Assembly: GCA_938045805.1 (NCBI GenBank)
Contig: CALIBL010000001.1
Location: forward strand, 62,001-126,000
Origin: an uncultured Rubripirellula sp.
GTDB taxonomy: Bacteria > Planctomycetota > Planctomycetia > Pirellulales > Pirellulaceae
Direction: 5' to 3'
Length of the DNA: 64,000 bases
Under the pieces are notes generated by a model. It saw only the letters and a program-made list of their open reading frames with translations. It did not search any database and was not told the DNA's origin. Shown here piece by piece: positions 45,175 through 54,651 of the stretch. The position numbers and the translations under genes were made by a program. The stretch's first letter is position 1. Each line of letters opens with the position of its first letter.

Positions 45175-46551
45175 GTGATTTGGAGTGTTTTCAAACTTAG
45201 CCTGCGTCAGTGGATTAACCGTCCATGGGAGGTGGCCTTAGCGTTTTTATTGCCCATTGTTTTCTTTACTATCTTTGCGTTGATTTTTGCTCGGGGAATT
45301 CAAAGTCAAACGAGTGAGCCTCTTAGCATCGCTGCCATTGATGACATCCAAGACGAATTCAGCACGGAGTTGCTCAAAGCCTTGTTGAGCCGGACGGACT
45401 TTTCTTTTGTCGATCTCGCCGATTCGGAAAATCCCCTTCAAAGAGCTCGCGAACTGATTCGGTTGGGTGATTTGAAGGCTTGCTTGGTGATCAAAAAAAC
45501 TTTAACTGTGGACGGTTCGCAGGCACTTGGCGCAAACGCCGGAACCATCGAAGTCTTAACTGATTATTCTGATCAGCTAGCCGCCGGTTACGTGGAATCT
45601 GCAACTCGCGAGACGCTCATGCGTCTGTCCTTGCCGGAATCATCTGGAGCTCAGTCAGGGTTCTCGCATACTTCTGAGAATGTCGGCTCTGCGATTGAAG
45701 ACCCTGATGATGTTGGAGCGTTTGCTGTCCATCAGGTTGAAGGTAACGAAGTTTCACTCGCTCCGGCAACACGCAACTCGAATTCTAGCGAAGCCTCTAC
45801 CGGTGACGAGGTTCTGCACCGTATCTCTGATGTGGGGGTGTTCGAGGGCACGCCGGAGATGCACAAGCATGAATGGAAAACATCCTCGAGAGAAGCTGTT
45901 CCACGATTAGCGATAACAATGGTCGATATCCTAGGTGACGAGAAGGCCAATCCTTTGATCAGTATGTATGCTGCTGGCATTGCAGTCATGTTTTTGCTTT
46001 TCAATGCAACATCGGGGAGTGGTGTTTTGATTGATGAACGGTCCAATCAAACACTCGATCGACTGCTTTCATCGCATCTGACAATGGATGAGCTGTTGCT
46101 CGGGAAATGGTTTTTTATGACAACTCTGGGGGCTTCTCAGGTGGCAGTCATGTTTTTATGGGCCAGTGTTGCCTTTTCGCTTAACTTAACTGAGCACATA
46201 GACGGTTTTTTCATGATGACGATCGCCACTTCACTTGCGGCCTCTGGTTTTGGGTTGTTCATGGCAACGCTCTGCAAAACTCGCGCTCAACTGAGTGGTT
46301 TTTCCACGGTGGTGGTGTTGACGATGAGCGCACTCGGTGGATCGATGGTTCCCAGATACTTGATGAGCGATTCCTTAAAGAACCTTGGTTTATTCACTTT
46401 CAATGCTTGGGCGATTGACGGTTTTGATAAGGTTTTTTGGCGTGAGTTGCCAGTTGCCGCACTAGCACCTCAGTTGGCGGTATTGTCTTTGAGTGGCGTC
46501 TTCTTTCTTTCGATTGCAAGATTGTTGGCCATCCGATGGGAGAACGGATAA
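45175..46551 (+). CDS. ABC-2 type exporter, permease subunit
   Basis: Membrane half of the exporter, about 459 residues. TM1 is at the N-terminus (ALAFLLPIVFFTIFALIF), followed by an extracytoplasmic domain of about 230 residues (ABC2_membrane_3 layout) and then five or six membrane segments: SMYAAGIAVMFLLFNATSGSG, FFMTTLGASQVAVMFLWASVA, FMMTIATSLAASGFGLFMATLC, GFSTVVVLTMSALGGSMVP and a last one near the end. The cytoplasmic coupling helix reads LIDERSNQTLDRLLSSHLTMDELLLGKW. I prefer the GTG at 45175 because a strong GGAGG (45162-45166) lies 8 bases ahead; a GTG at 45166 overlaps that site. Confidence 0.87.
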   Translation: MIWSVFKLSLRQWINRPWEVALAFLLPIVFFTIFALIFARGIQSQTSEPLSIAAIDDIQDEFSTELLKALLSRTDFSFVDLADSENPLQRARELIRLGDLKACLVIKKTLTVDGSQALGANAGTIEVLTDYSDQLAAGYVESATRETLMRLSLPESSGAQSGFSHTSENVGSAIEDPDDVGAFAVHQVEGNEVSLAPATRNSNSSEASTGDEVLHRISDVGVFEGTPEMHKHEWKTSSREAVPRLAITMVDILGDEKANPLISMYAAGIAVMFLLFNATSGSGVLIDERSNQTLDRLLSSHLTMDELLLGKWFFMTTLGASQVAVMFLWASVAFSLNLTEHIDGFFMMTIATSLAASGFGLFMATLCKTRAQLSGFSTVVVLTMSALGGSMVPRYLMSDSLKNLGLFTFNAWAIDGFDKVFWRELPVAALAPQLAVLSLSGVFFLSIARLLAIRWENG

Positions 46552-46824
46552 CTTAATGCTTTTCATGTTCCAGTAAAATATTTCGGATCATTTTGTCATC
46601 TCGTTGATTGACGCATAGCGAATGGATTACTCTGTACGTCTGCCGTTTTGAGAACCAACAAAGTTAAAATCTCAATGCTTCGATGTTCAATGAGTTGAAC
46701 CGCAGCAAATTAGTGCAAGTATGTCCCCTCTGTTGTTTTTCCGTTTAGCTCACCTTGTAAAACACTGAAATATTCACTTGAGCAACTTGACCATTTCTTA
46801 GTTCTTGAAAGTAGGGATTTTCAT
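46552..46824. other. Intergenic region without evident features
   Basis: 273 AT-rich bases between the exporter permease and the sugar isomerase-like gene. No terminator with a T-tract and no well-spaced promoter hexamers were recognised. Confidence 0.3.
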
Positions 46825-47670
46825 ATGGATTCTTGGCCGATCGGTGTGTTCGCTTCTGTAGATGCTGGCCTCGGCGTGGCGTGGGATGTAATCGCCGAAT
46901 TAAAGCTCCCAACGATTCAATTGCACGCACCCCATGTAGACAAACGCAATCGGTCCAATGCGGAATCATTCCGTTCACAGTTGGATCAAATGGGGGTTCA
47001 GTGCACAGCGGTTTTCGGCGGTTTCGAGGGCGAGAGTTACGCAGATATACCGACCGTGGTAGAGACAGTCGGACTGGTTCCTTCGGCAAGTCGAGAATCA
47101 CGATTGCAGGAGATGTTGGAGATCGCGGACTTTTCCAAATGGTTAGGATGTGACACGGTTGCTTTGCACCTCGGCTTTATTCCGCACAGCCCATCAATTG
47201 ATGGTTATGCTGAGATCGTCGAAGTAACGCAGAAACTTTGTGATCACTGTGGAAATCAAGATCAGTATTTACATCTTGAAACTGGTCAGGAAACCGCTGA
47301 AGGATTGCTGGAATTCATTCAGCAGGTCGGTCGTAACAACCTCAAAATCAATTTTGATCCTGCCAACATGATTCTCTATGGAACCGGTGAGCCAATTGAG
47401 GCCCTGAGGCAGGTTGGTCATCACGTTCGCAGCGTTCACTGCAAAGATGGAACTTGGAGTGACCAGCCTGGTGAGACGTGGGGCGCCGAGGTGCCGCTCG
47501 GTCAGGGTGATGTTGGCATGGAAAAATACTTACGCACTCTACACGAGATCGGTTACTCCGGACCATTAACGATCGAGCGAGAAATACCACAAGACCCCGA
47601 GAGGCAAAAGGCAGAGATTGGGCAAGCGATTGACCTATTGACCGATTTGCGATCACAAATTCTGGGCTAG
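46825..47670 (+). CDS. Sugar phosphate isomerase/epimerase-like TIM barrel
   Basis: Member of the xylose isomerase-like TIM barrel (AP endonuclease 2) superfamily, 281 residues, probably acting on a sugar or inositol derivative with a divalent metal. Metal-ligand type positions are visible: Glu in LHLETGQETAEGL near residue 150, Asp in KINFDPANMILYG near 178, His-Cys-Lys-Asp in VRSVHCKDGTW near 205, and the late Glu in LTIEREI near 255. PLGQGDVGMEKYLRTLHEIGYSGPL is the family's usual C-terminal block. Exact substrate is unknown. It is a single gene that converges on the outer membrane factor. Confidence 0.85.
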   Translation: MDSWPIGVFASVDAGLGVAWDVIAELKLPTIQLHAPHVDKRNRSNAESFRSQLDQMGVQCTAVFGGFEGESYADIPTVVETVGLVPSASRESRLQEMLEIADFSKWLGCDTVALHLGFIPHSPSIDGYAEIVEVTQKLCDHCGNQDQYLHLETGQETAEGLLEFIQQVGRNNLKINFDPANMILYGTGEPIEALRQVGHHVRSVHCKDGTWSDQPGETWGAEVPLGQGDVGMEKYLRTLHEIGYSGPLTIEREIPQDPERQKAEIGQAIDLLTDLRSQILG

Positions 47671-47764
47671 AGGGCACCGGAGGTTTGGCGACTTAGTCCT
47701 TGAGGTGAGTGAGGTCGCACCTTAGTCAATCATCGATTTGTGTGAGCTTGATTCTTGGTTAAAT

Positions 47765-50719
47765 TCAGTCGATTGAAAACCAAGAAGCAGGTTCAAAGAC
47801 CAAAGGTTGTTCATTGGCCGTTGTTTCTTGGATTTTTGTTTCGCCGTGCGGAGCACTGTCGGCAAAGGTGGATCGATATTTTGAAGGCATCGCTTTTCCT
47901 TCACCGAATTCGATCTTCTCCCTTTGCGGGGCGTGATCAAGGAGAGTCACCGGTTTAATTGTTCCAACAGGTTGTCGGCTTGCGCGAAGATTTGGTTCAC
48001 GGACAATCCTATGATTGTGATTCTCTATCACTGATTGTCCCTGACTAGAGCCGGTTGAGCTTGGTTTTACTTGAGGATTAGGCAGAGGATTGTATCGAAG
48101 TCCGCAGTCATTGCAGCCATTTTCCAGCATTCCTCCACCAGAAATACCTGGAAGTGCCAAAAGTTCCTCTGCAGAGATTGTACCTGGATCGAGCCACAGG
48201 CCTTCGGGTGTGAGTTCCATTGTGCCCATGTCCAAGTCAAGATTTCTTCGAATCACTTCGTAGCTCACAAAAACATCGAGTAGTCCGTTCTGTGCGCTAA
48301 GGAGGGTGTCAAGTGCTTCGATCGCGTCACGTGCAGCGGTGGGACCGGTGTTGCCACCGCGTACATCATTCAGGATACGAATGTCCGTGTTCAAGTCGAT
48401 TTGATCTGCCGCGATGGCAACGGCTTGACGCCCGAGTTCGAATCGCAGGCGATTTGCTTGAAGTTGTCGAACCTCGGATCGTAGGAGCTGCCAAATATTA
48501 TCCTCGTAAATGTAATACTGGCGTTTGGTCTGCTCGTATCGGATGAGTTCGCGACGATAACGATTTCGCTCCAGTAAACGCGTGATGGGGGCATCCCACT
48601 GAAGACCAAGATTGAGTGACGCACTTTTTGACAGTGAACTGTTGATGTCTGTATTGCCCACTCCGCCGCTGACGACGATATCCAAATAACTTTCTAAATC
48701 ATTCGCGACAACTTCGATCTGCCGCCACGAATCAACGAGCGCAGCTCGTGCGTTAGCCCAATCACGCCGATTGTTCTTTGCGATCTCAAATGCAATTTCG
48801 GGTGTCAGGTCGATCTCGGGAAGAAGAACGCTCTCTGTTCTTGCTCGAGCTTGAATCAACTGTAGCAAAAGGACATCATCACCCAGTTCTGCAACAAGAT
48901 CTTGCGAACCTAGGATGATTTCATCACGGAGTTGTTGAGCCAGTTCCGCAGGATCAGTTTGAGGGCCATTAGTCTGCAGTGATTCAAAGGATGCCTGCAG
49001 AGCCACGATTCTCGCTTGGTAAGCTTTCAGTCGAGTCTCGAGCTTTGAGTATTCGCCGAGCAGTTTATCGGTTAGTCCACCGAGTCGCTCCATCTCAAAG
49101 ATCGATTCGTCAATTTCCGAGAGGTTCAGCAATCCGCAGATGCTCTGCTTTTCGGTGTTGTAGATATTCGATAACTTCTCGGTTTGTTTCCGTCGCTCAG
49201 GTAAGGATTGCTGTAACTGCTCGATGTCCTTCGAGATAATCAGCAAGTCTTTATCGATCAGGCCTCTGGTGAAATTCTCCAGCGGCTTCATTTCAATTGC
49301 GAGCTGTTTTAAGGATTGAGAAAGGCCATCAGACCATGCAATATTTGAAACGGGTAAGCCAGTCACATCGTCAAGTTTGATTTCGGCGGTAGCAAGAATA
49401 GATTCATTGATTTCACCCACATTTGCGCGAAGTGCACTCAATTCCTCTCGCCGTGTTAACAACGTTCGATCGATTAGTTCGAATCGGTCGAGGATTGGGT
49501 CGTCCAGTTTGACGCAGATGTATGGCGGTAATCCGAGGGTTTGAAGAAACTGGTCAACAGAGCGTTGGTAGCTAGCCTGTTGGTTAACCAGACTACTCTG
49601 TCCTCGAAGTAATGCGGCACGTGTTTGCGCAACTTGAAGACGTTGACGGACAATCCGATCTGGAGTGTCCGGGATGGTGGTCAACATTTCAATGAGTTGT
49701 TCTTCGAGCAACAGCAGGTTCTCGGTCTGCCTTGCAATATTTTCCTCGGTGTTTCGAATACGGAGCTGATTCTGAAGGAGACCCAGATAACCGCCCGCGC
49801 CTCCAATACCGCTGCCCGGATTCCCGATTCCATTGACCGAATTCTGCGCGATACGCGAAGTGGGAGAGCCAACGGTGATGTTTAGATAGAACGATCGCCG
49901 AAAACGCTCAAAACCTCTGATGCTCGCCAATAACGAGCGCTCGGATTGAGTGAGTCCTTCCATTACTTTGTCTCGACCGGCACCCCTCAACAGTGGCTGC
50001 ACGAGCGAGAAGTCAAGAAAGGATGAAGACGTGCGAAGGCTTGAATTGCCAGTGAGATCCCAAACGATGCTATTGGCCATGTTGACCACAAGGTCCGTCC
50101 CGTTCACGAATCCGCGACGCATCGCCATGTTTCGATCGCCCAAAGCAATAGAAGTTGGGCCGCCACTGCGTGTCGAGAGGGCTGTATCCGCACCTCCGAA
50201 AAACTGCGTTTCAAATTCAAATCGTTGAGCGATGACATCCAGTGCCGCGAAGTAAAGCGATTCAACCTGCTCTTGATATTGCGTCGAGTGGAGCCGCGCG
50301 ATCTGCACAGCGTTTTCCTGATTGAGGACCAGTACCCCATCTTCATCAAGCGGTAGATATTTCCACCAATCAGGGTTCTCGGTGGTATTCGTGATGCCGG
50401 CAGCTTCCCAAAGCGGGTAGCCCCGACGCTCGTCCACGCACTGCATGTACTGGTAAGAGGAGGGGTCATCTAGAGGCATCGGTTGAAAATCAAGATCGAA
50501 GGGATTGAACATCCTGCTTCGCCGATCTATGTCCGCCCGGATCGCCACGTTGGGGGGCCGCGCCACATGAGAAGCCTTTTCATCCAACAGGGCGTTTACC
50601 TCAAGATCTGCTTGCTGACGGTAGTACTGCCTGTGACACCCCGCTAGAGAGGTGAAGATCGAGGCGGCTACCAAAACAAGCGTGAGAGACCAGCGTTCCG
50701 AGCGGGAGGAGAAATGCAT
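47765..50719 (-). CDS. Very long TolC-like outer membrane factor lipoprotein with coiled-coil insertion
   Basis: Outer membrane efflux protein of unusual size. From the ATG at 50719 it has a signal peptide with hydrophobic LTLVLVAASIFTSLAGC (lipobox SLAGC). The first OEP repeat is present (SFLDFSLVQPLLRGAGRDKVM, RFRRSFYLNITVG, YQRSVDQFLQTLGLPP, ELSALRANVGEI) and the second follows after about 200 inserted residues (LTPEIAFEIAKNNRRDWANARA, LNLGLQWDAPITRLLERNRYRREL, RSEVRQLQANRLRFELGRQ, FVSYEVIRRNLDLDMGT). The insert (about 48.8-49.5 kb) is largely coiled coil. The C-terminal 100 residues are polar and disordered. The upstream in-frame ATG at 50785 would bury the signal peptide. No pump or fusion-protein gene is adjacent. 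Confidence 0.85.
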   Translation of the reverse strand: MHFSSRSERWSLTLVLVAASIFTSLAGCHRQYYRQQADLEVNALLDEKASHVARPPNVAIRADIDRRSRMFNPFDLDFQPMPLDDPSSYQYMQCVDERRGYPLWEAAGITNTTENPDWWKYLPLDEDGVLVLNQENAVQIARLHSTQYQEQVESLYFAALDVIAQRFEFETQFFGGADTALSTRSGGPTSIALGDRNMAMRRGFVNGTDLVVNMANSIVWDLTGNSSLRTSSSFLDFSLVQPLLRGAGRDKVMEGLTQSERSLLASIRGFERFRRSFYLNITVGSPTSRIAQNSVNGIGNPGSGIGGAGGYLGLLQNQLRIRNTEENIARQTENLLLLEEQLIEMLTTIPDTPDRIVRQRLQVAQTRAALLRGQSSLVNQQASYQRSVDQFLQTLGLPPYICVKLDDPILDRFELIDRTLLTRREELSALRANVGEINESILATAEIKLDDVTGLPVSNIAWSDGLSQSLKQLAIEMKPLENFTRGLIDKDLLIISKDIEQLQQSLPERRKQTEKLSNIYNTEKQSICGLLNLSEIDESIFEMERLGGLTDKLLGEYSKLETRLKAYQARIVALQASFESLQTNGPQTDPAELAQQLRDEIILGSQDLVAELGDDVLLLQLIQARARTESVLLPEIDLTPEIAFEIAKNNRRDWANARAALVDSWRQIEVVANDLESYLDIVVSGGVGNTDINSSLSKSASLNLGLQWDAPITRLLERNRYRRELIRYEQTKRQYYIYEDNIWQLLRSEVRQLQANRLRFELGRQAVAIAADQIDLNTDIRILNDVRGGNTGPTAARDAIEALDTLLSAQNGLLDVFVSYEVIRRNLDLDMGTMELTPEGLWLDPGTISAEELLALPGISGGGMLENGCNDCGLRYNPLPNPQVKPSSTGSSQGQSVIENHNHRIVREPNLRASRQPVGTIKPVTLLDHAPQREKIEFGEGKAMPSKYRSTFADSAPHGETKIQETTANEQPLVFEPASWFSID

Positions 50720-51177
50720 GACTAGCTTCACTATCGAATCCGAGGGGTTGATACGCGTTCTGGATCGAATTGAGGGTGATCCCAACGATATCGGATTCGG
50801 TGATTTATCCGGCTAGGTGCAGTAGTAGTGGTCGCAACGGTGCTAGATGTTGTTCTTGCTGGTCTGATTGGTCCGATTAGGAAAAATGTGCGGGGAAGAT
50901 AATTTGGATTGAGAAAACCTCCGGTTAGACTGGTGGTAGAGCAGTCAGGTTGCTATAGACGAGTAGAAACGTCTCCTTTCTACGGATTTCCTTCGTAGGA
51001 ACCAGAAATCCTTGACGTTCTAAATTACCCAACTTAGTATTCGAGAAGGCAATTTCCCGACTCATGTCGTCCTGAGAGATGTTTTCGCATCCCAAATGGC
51101 GTACCGTTGCGACTCAATTTGCTTCTTCTCGGACGAACCAACCAAACTTTTGAACCTTCGGTACTCGAAGTACGACC
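50720..51177. promoter_or_regulatory. Divergent intergenic region, outer membrane factor / coiled-coil gene
   Basis: 458 bases without a supported gene. It contains the promoter candidate listed at 51012-51040 and a short hairpin (CTACG 50981-50985 / CGTAG 50995-50999) just upstream of it. Confidence 0.4.
51012..51040 (+). promoter_or_regulatory. Candidate sigma70 promoter
   Basis: TTGACG (51012-51017), a spacer of exactly 17 bases, and TAGTAT (51035-51040): five of six and four to five of six matches to consensus. It would serve the gene starting at 51178, leaving a leader of about 130 bases. It is the best-looking promoter I found in the window. Confidence 0.5.
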
Positions 51178-52707
51178 ATGATGAACTTAGTTTTCGGTGG
51201 GTTGCTGGGTGTCATCCTCATTGGCTTTTTTGTCGTTGTGTGGAAGGCATCCCCCAACTGGCGTTGGTACAACATCGTTGCAGTCTGCATCACGATGATT
51301 CTGTCTGTCGTCTTTATTTTTCCGACCGCTGGGGTTTTAAAAAGTCGCTCGAGTTGGCATCAGTTGAAGGAAAAACTTGAAGTTCAGTATGAGGAAGTTG
51401 CGGCCGAACAGAGGTTGATCAAGTACGGCGACAACGACCAAGAAATGCCCCGTTACGGCGCCGGAGTCGTTGAGTTGGGGATGGAGCTATCCAAGATTGG
51501 GATTGAGGCGGGCCGTCGATGGCCGAACCTCGTGCTCCAGCAAATGAATAATAATCAAGTCGTGCTTTCAAAGCCTCCGGAAGATGCAGGTGGGATCGCT
51601 GGTATGCCTGCTGATCCAGCAGCTGCACCGCCGGCGGCGGCCGCCGCAGTACCATTAGTGCCTGTTGACATGGTTGTGTATGGTTTTGGGGAAGTTGAAT
51701 TCAACAGTGACGGAGTGCGTCTACCAGCGGTCTATCTTGGTGAGTATCGAGTGACTGCCAGTACACCGGATTCTGTCACCTTGGCACCGACCAGTGCTCT
51801 CGAACCTTCGCAGCGAAACGCTCTGCAAAAGCTTCCAACTTTTGGGCAGACCGTTTCATGGACGCTCTACGAATTACTTCCGTTAGACGCACATGCCCCA
51901 TTTATCACTGATGGTAGTCAGCCAGAGGATAACTTCATCTTGGGAAGCGTTGATCAGACTTTGGTCAACCAATTATTGTCCAACGCGCTCCGGCTGACTC
52001 GTAACAGTGCGCAGGAGAACAATCCACCTTTGCAAACGAATCTTGATTCACTCAAGTCATATCTTGAGGACGGACGCCGCGCAACCGATGACGATTTACC
52101 GGTGACTCGCTGGTCGATGATTGAGTTCGTGCAAACAAAAAAAATCGAAGTGGACAGCCCGGAGCAACGGGGCGCATTGGATGGTGGCTTTTTTGATCTG
52201 ACTGGACGTGCAGTGGATAGCCGTTTACAGCGTTCGGATGATAATGAGGTTGTCTTCAAGAAAGGTGACCGAGTTTTGATGAAGGAGGAAGCTGCTAACG
52301 TGCTGATAAATGAAGGCGTAGCTGAATTGCGGGATCGATACTACCTGCGTCCGTTGAATGATTACCGTTTCATTCTGAGGCAGCTTCGTTTGCGATTAGA
52401 CGATCTCGCTGGACGAAAAACGGAGTTGGAATTTGAAAAGCAGGTGCTCGAGCAGGCAATCGCCAAAACCGAGGATATGTTGGTTAAGAACCAATCTGAC
52501 AAGCTGAAGTTGGAACAGGACTTGGAGCAATTCCGAGTAGAGAAAACTGCAATGGATGATTACACCACTAAAATGCGAGCACAGCTCGAGCAAATGCGAA
52601 CCGAGATGGCTCAAATCCATCAACACAACCTATCGTTGGAGCAAGAGATTGCTCAGAAACACCAGGCGATTGAGCGACGTTTGGACGGTTTATCCTTGGC
52701 TGAATAA
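51178..52707 (+). CDS. Membrane-anchored protein with C-terminal coiled coil, unknown function
   Basis: Unrecognised 509-residue protein. Two hydrophobic segments lie at the N-terminus (LVFGGLLGVILIGFFVVVW, and IVAVCITMILSVVFIFPTAGVL). After an Ala/Pro-rich linker near residues 140-158 comes a beta-rich middle domain (VVYGFGEVEF, LPAVYLGEYRVTASTPDSVTLAPT), and then about 110 residues of coiled coil at the C-terminus (LDDLAGRKTELEFEKQVLEQA to LSLEQEIAQKHQAIERRL). Its layout recalls the protein at 30396-31877, but I see no clear sequence identity. The next gene follows after 25 bases on the same strand. A structural or transport-assisting envelope role is a guess. Confidence 0.78.
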   Translation: MMNLVFGGLLGVILIGFFVVVWKASPNWRWYNIVAVCITMILSVVFIFPTAGVLKSRSSWHQLKEKLEVQYEEVAAEQRLIKYGDNDQEMPRYGAGVVELGMELSKIGIEAGRRWPNLVLQQMNNNQVVLSKPPEDAGGIAGMPADPAAAPPAAAAAVPLVPVDMVVYGFGEVEFNSDGVRLPAVYLGEYRVTASTPDSVTLAPTSALEPSQRNALQKLPTFGQTVSWTLYELLPLDAHAPFITDGSQPEDNFILGSVDQTLVNQLLSNALRLTRNSAQENNPPLQTNLDSLKSYLEDGRRATDDDLPVTRWSMIEFVQTKKIEVDSPEQRGALDGGFFDLTGRAVDSRLQRSDDNEVVFKKGDRVLMKEEAANVLINEGVAELRDRYYLRPLNDYRFILRQLRLRLDDLAGRKTELEFEKQVLEQAIAKTEDMLVKNQSDKLKLEQDLEQFRVEKTAMDDYTTKMRAQLEQMRTEMAQIHQHNLSLEQEIAQKHQAIERRLDGLSLAE

Positions 52708-52732
52708 ATCCACAGATGATTAGGCTAGGTTC

Positions 52733-53230
52733 ATGGATGTGCATGAGACAGCACTAGGGCGCTGGGTGGACATTGAGTTCGATTGCCTGCCGCTCAGGTC
52801 CGTCACTCGATTAGATGTCCCATTGGATGCTTCCCCAGTCTACGAGCAATTCATTCTTCGAGTGAAGCACGCAATCGAAAAGCACGGTAGTCACAATTCT
52901 TACTACCTACATCGAGGTAAGTGTAAGTTTCATTTAACCAATGCACAGGATCACGGTGCGGTGTGCTTCCGTTTTGAAGGTACCGTTCTCACTGGTCAGG
53001 AAGATCTCAAGACGCGAACGATGGATCTTACTGTCGACCTTGACCAGGAAACCTGTTCCTGGTTGACGGAGCCAAGTGTTGGTTTTCTCGCGGAAAGTGT
53101 TCAACATGCGGTGGTTGTGGAATTCAACCGTTACATTGAAGCCGGAGATCTCACCAAAGCAAAAAAACGGATTGAAGCGATACAAGCTGAGAGCGACCGA
53201 GGTGATGGTTACGTCGGAATGTATCTCTAG
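52733..53230 (+). CDS. Hypothetical protein, 165 residues
   Basis: Unrecognised soluble protein without signal peptide or membrane segment. The sequence alternates beta and alpha (GRWVDIEFDCLPLRSV, FILRVKHAIEKHG, KCKFHLTNAQDHGAVCFRFEGTVLTG, MDLTVDLDQETCSW, VVVEFNRYIEAGDLTKAKKRIEAIQAESD), which suggests a small alpha/beta domain. It follows the membrane coiled-coil gene by 25 bases and probably shares its transcript; it converges on the next gene with a 12-base gap. Confidence 0.75.
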   Translation: MDVHETALGRWVDIEFDCLPLRSVTRLDVPLDASPVYEQFILRVKHAIEKHGSHNSYYLHRGKCKFHLTNAQDHGAVCFRFEGTVLTGQEDLKTRTMDLTVDLDQETCSWLTEPSVGFLAESVQHAVVVEFNRYIEAGDLTKAKKRIEAIQAESDRGDGYVGMYL

Positions 53231-53242
53231 TCAGGCAACGTT

Positions 53243-54415
53243 CTAGCTTCGGGATGCATCCAGTACCGCCGCGTACCCGAGTAGATCGCCTTTGTCTTTG
53301 CAGTATTCTAGGAGAGGCATGAATCCATCTTGGTCGTTGATCGCTTTGGTTTTTTGGGCGATTTCCAAGAGTAATGGTACGATCCGTTGCGATGGCACCT
53401 CTTGAGGAACCATGCTCACGGCTGTCTCAATCGCCTGTTGATGTTTCCCCGTTCGATCTAATAAGTCGACGTACGTCTCCATCGCACCGGTTCCGTGCTC
53501 AGAGGTATTTACACTTCGGGCCTTCCTTTGAAAGACCGTGAGTCCCGCATCAACGTTTTCGCCCATGAGAATGGAATAGAAGGTTGAATACGCTGGGTAG
53601 AAATCAACAAATGGCTCATCACCTGGATATTGAAACTGGTGATGCAAGCGTCGTCCGTACTGGGTCAATTCCCAGGCCTTACGGATTTGTTCAGGTTCTT
53701 CCAAGATTGAAGCAATTTTAACAGTCGACGCGAGGTGTGTTGTGTCGAGGTGATAGCCACCGTCGGCAAGGATCCATTGCCGTTTATCAATCATCTCGTA
53801 AAGGGTTTCTTCAGGAGCGGCGGGCGCTTCCCTATTTGCAATATCTGCTCGAACCATCTCGCAGAGTTCTGAGTAAAAATGTTCTAGTAGGCAGGCCGCA
53901 GCGGCCGCGCGATCATCTTTGCTACGTCCAACGATGGTTTGATCATAGAGCGTGATACTGTTGCAAGTTCCTTGGTGATCAAGGACCGCTTGAAAACCTC
54001 TCGCGACATCAACTCCTTCATGAAGGAGTACCTGAATCATATCGTCGTAGTTCTCTTCGCTGATGTCGACTTCTGAGAGAAGTTGTCTCGCGTTCATGAC
54101 ATCACCCGTTGGACGCAAGTACATCCAGCCCTCTCCCACTCGACCAAGCCGAATCAACATTGAACCGGTTTCCCGGCACGCATCCAGCAGACCCTGCTCG
54201 AGTTGCCTTTCAATATCTTCCGCACGCTTGATTTCATTCTCTGGGCTGATCAGGGGTAGCCCGAGACGAATTCGAGTTTGCATTTTCAACGCCTCGAATA
54301 GCTCCATCGGTTGCCCAGATTCTCGAAAGTGAGAGATGATTTGATCCAAGATATCCGATGAAGTTGAGTTGGGGTCAGCGAAAGCTGCGAAGATCTCTTG
54401 GTTCTGATTTGTCAT
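53243..54415 (-). CDS. Hypothetical helical-repeat protein
   Basis: Unrecognised cytosolic protein of about 390 residues from the ATG at 54415 (an upstream ATG at 54442 adds nine residues). It is helical throughout, with paired helices like a TPR/SEL1 array (FRESGQPMELFEALKMQTRIRLGLP, IQVLLHEGVDVARGFQAVLD, YVDLLDRTGKHQQAIETAVSMV, LLEYCKDKGDLLGYAAVLDA). A central conserved-looking patch is RQWILADGGYHLDTTHLAS followed by LHHQFQYPGDEPFVDFYPAYSTFY. It may be a peptide- or protein-binding scaffold. It sits at the end of the cluster that includes the WXG100-like gene, 209 bases downstream on the same strand. Confidence 0.78.
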   Translation of the reverse strand: MTNQNQEIFAAFADPNSTSSDILDQIISHFRESGQPMELFEALKMQTRIRLGLPLISPENEIKRAEDIERQLEQGLLDACRETGSMLIRLGRVGEGWMYLRPTGDVMNARQLLSEVDISEENYDDMIQVLLHEGVDVARGFQAVLDHQGTCNSITLYDQTIVGRSKDDRAAAAACLLEHFYSELCEMVRADIANREAPAAPEETLYEMIDKRQWILADGGYHLDTTHLASTVKIASILEEPEQIRKAWELTQYGRRLHHQFQYPGDEPFVDFYPAYSTFYSILMGENVDAGLTVFQRKARSVNTSEHGTGAMETYVDLLDRTGKHQQAIETAVSMVPQEVPSQRIVPLLLEIAQKTKAINDQDGFMPLLEYCKDKGDLLGYAAVLDASRS

Positions 54416-54442
54416 GGTTTGATTAAGCGATCGAATGAACAA

Positions 54443-54651
54443 CTGGGTACGGAAGACCTCTTGGGTCTAGCTTCATTTTTTCGGCATGTTTAATGCCGTG
54501 GTTAGACTCGGCCTTTCCCTGATTATGCCATAGTCAGTGTTGTTTTCGCAGGGGAAGTACAAGCGAAAAGCGGCCCACATCAAGATCACATTGATCAAAA
54601 GCACTCGCTGCGACGTCGATCGTTTCTTGGGTGAAGCCTAGTTGCGTGGAT
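54443..54651. other. Intergenic region without evident features
   Basis: 209 bases between two minus-strand hypothetical genes. No terminator with a T-tract or promoter was recognised. Confidence 0.3.
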
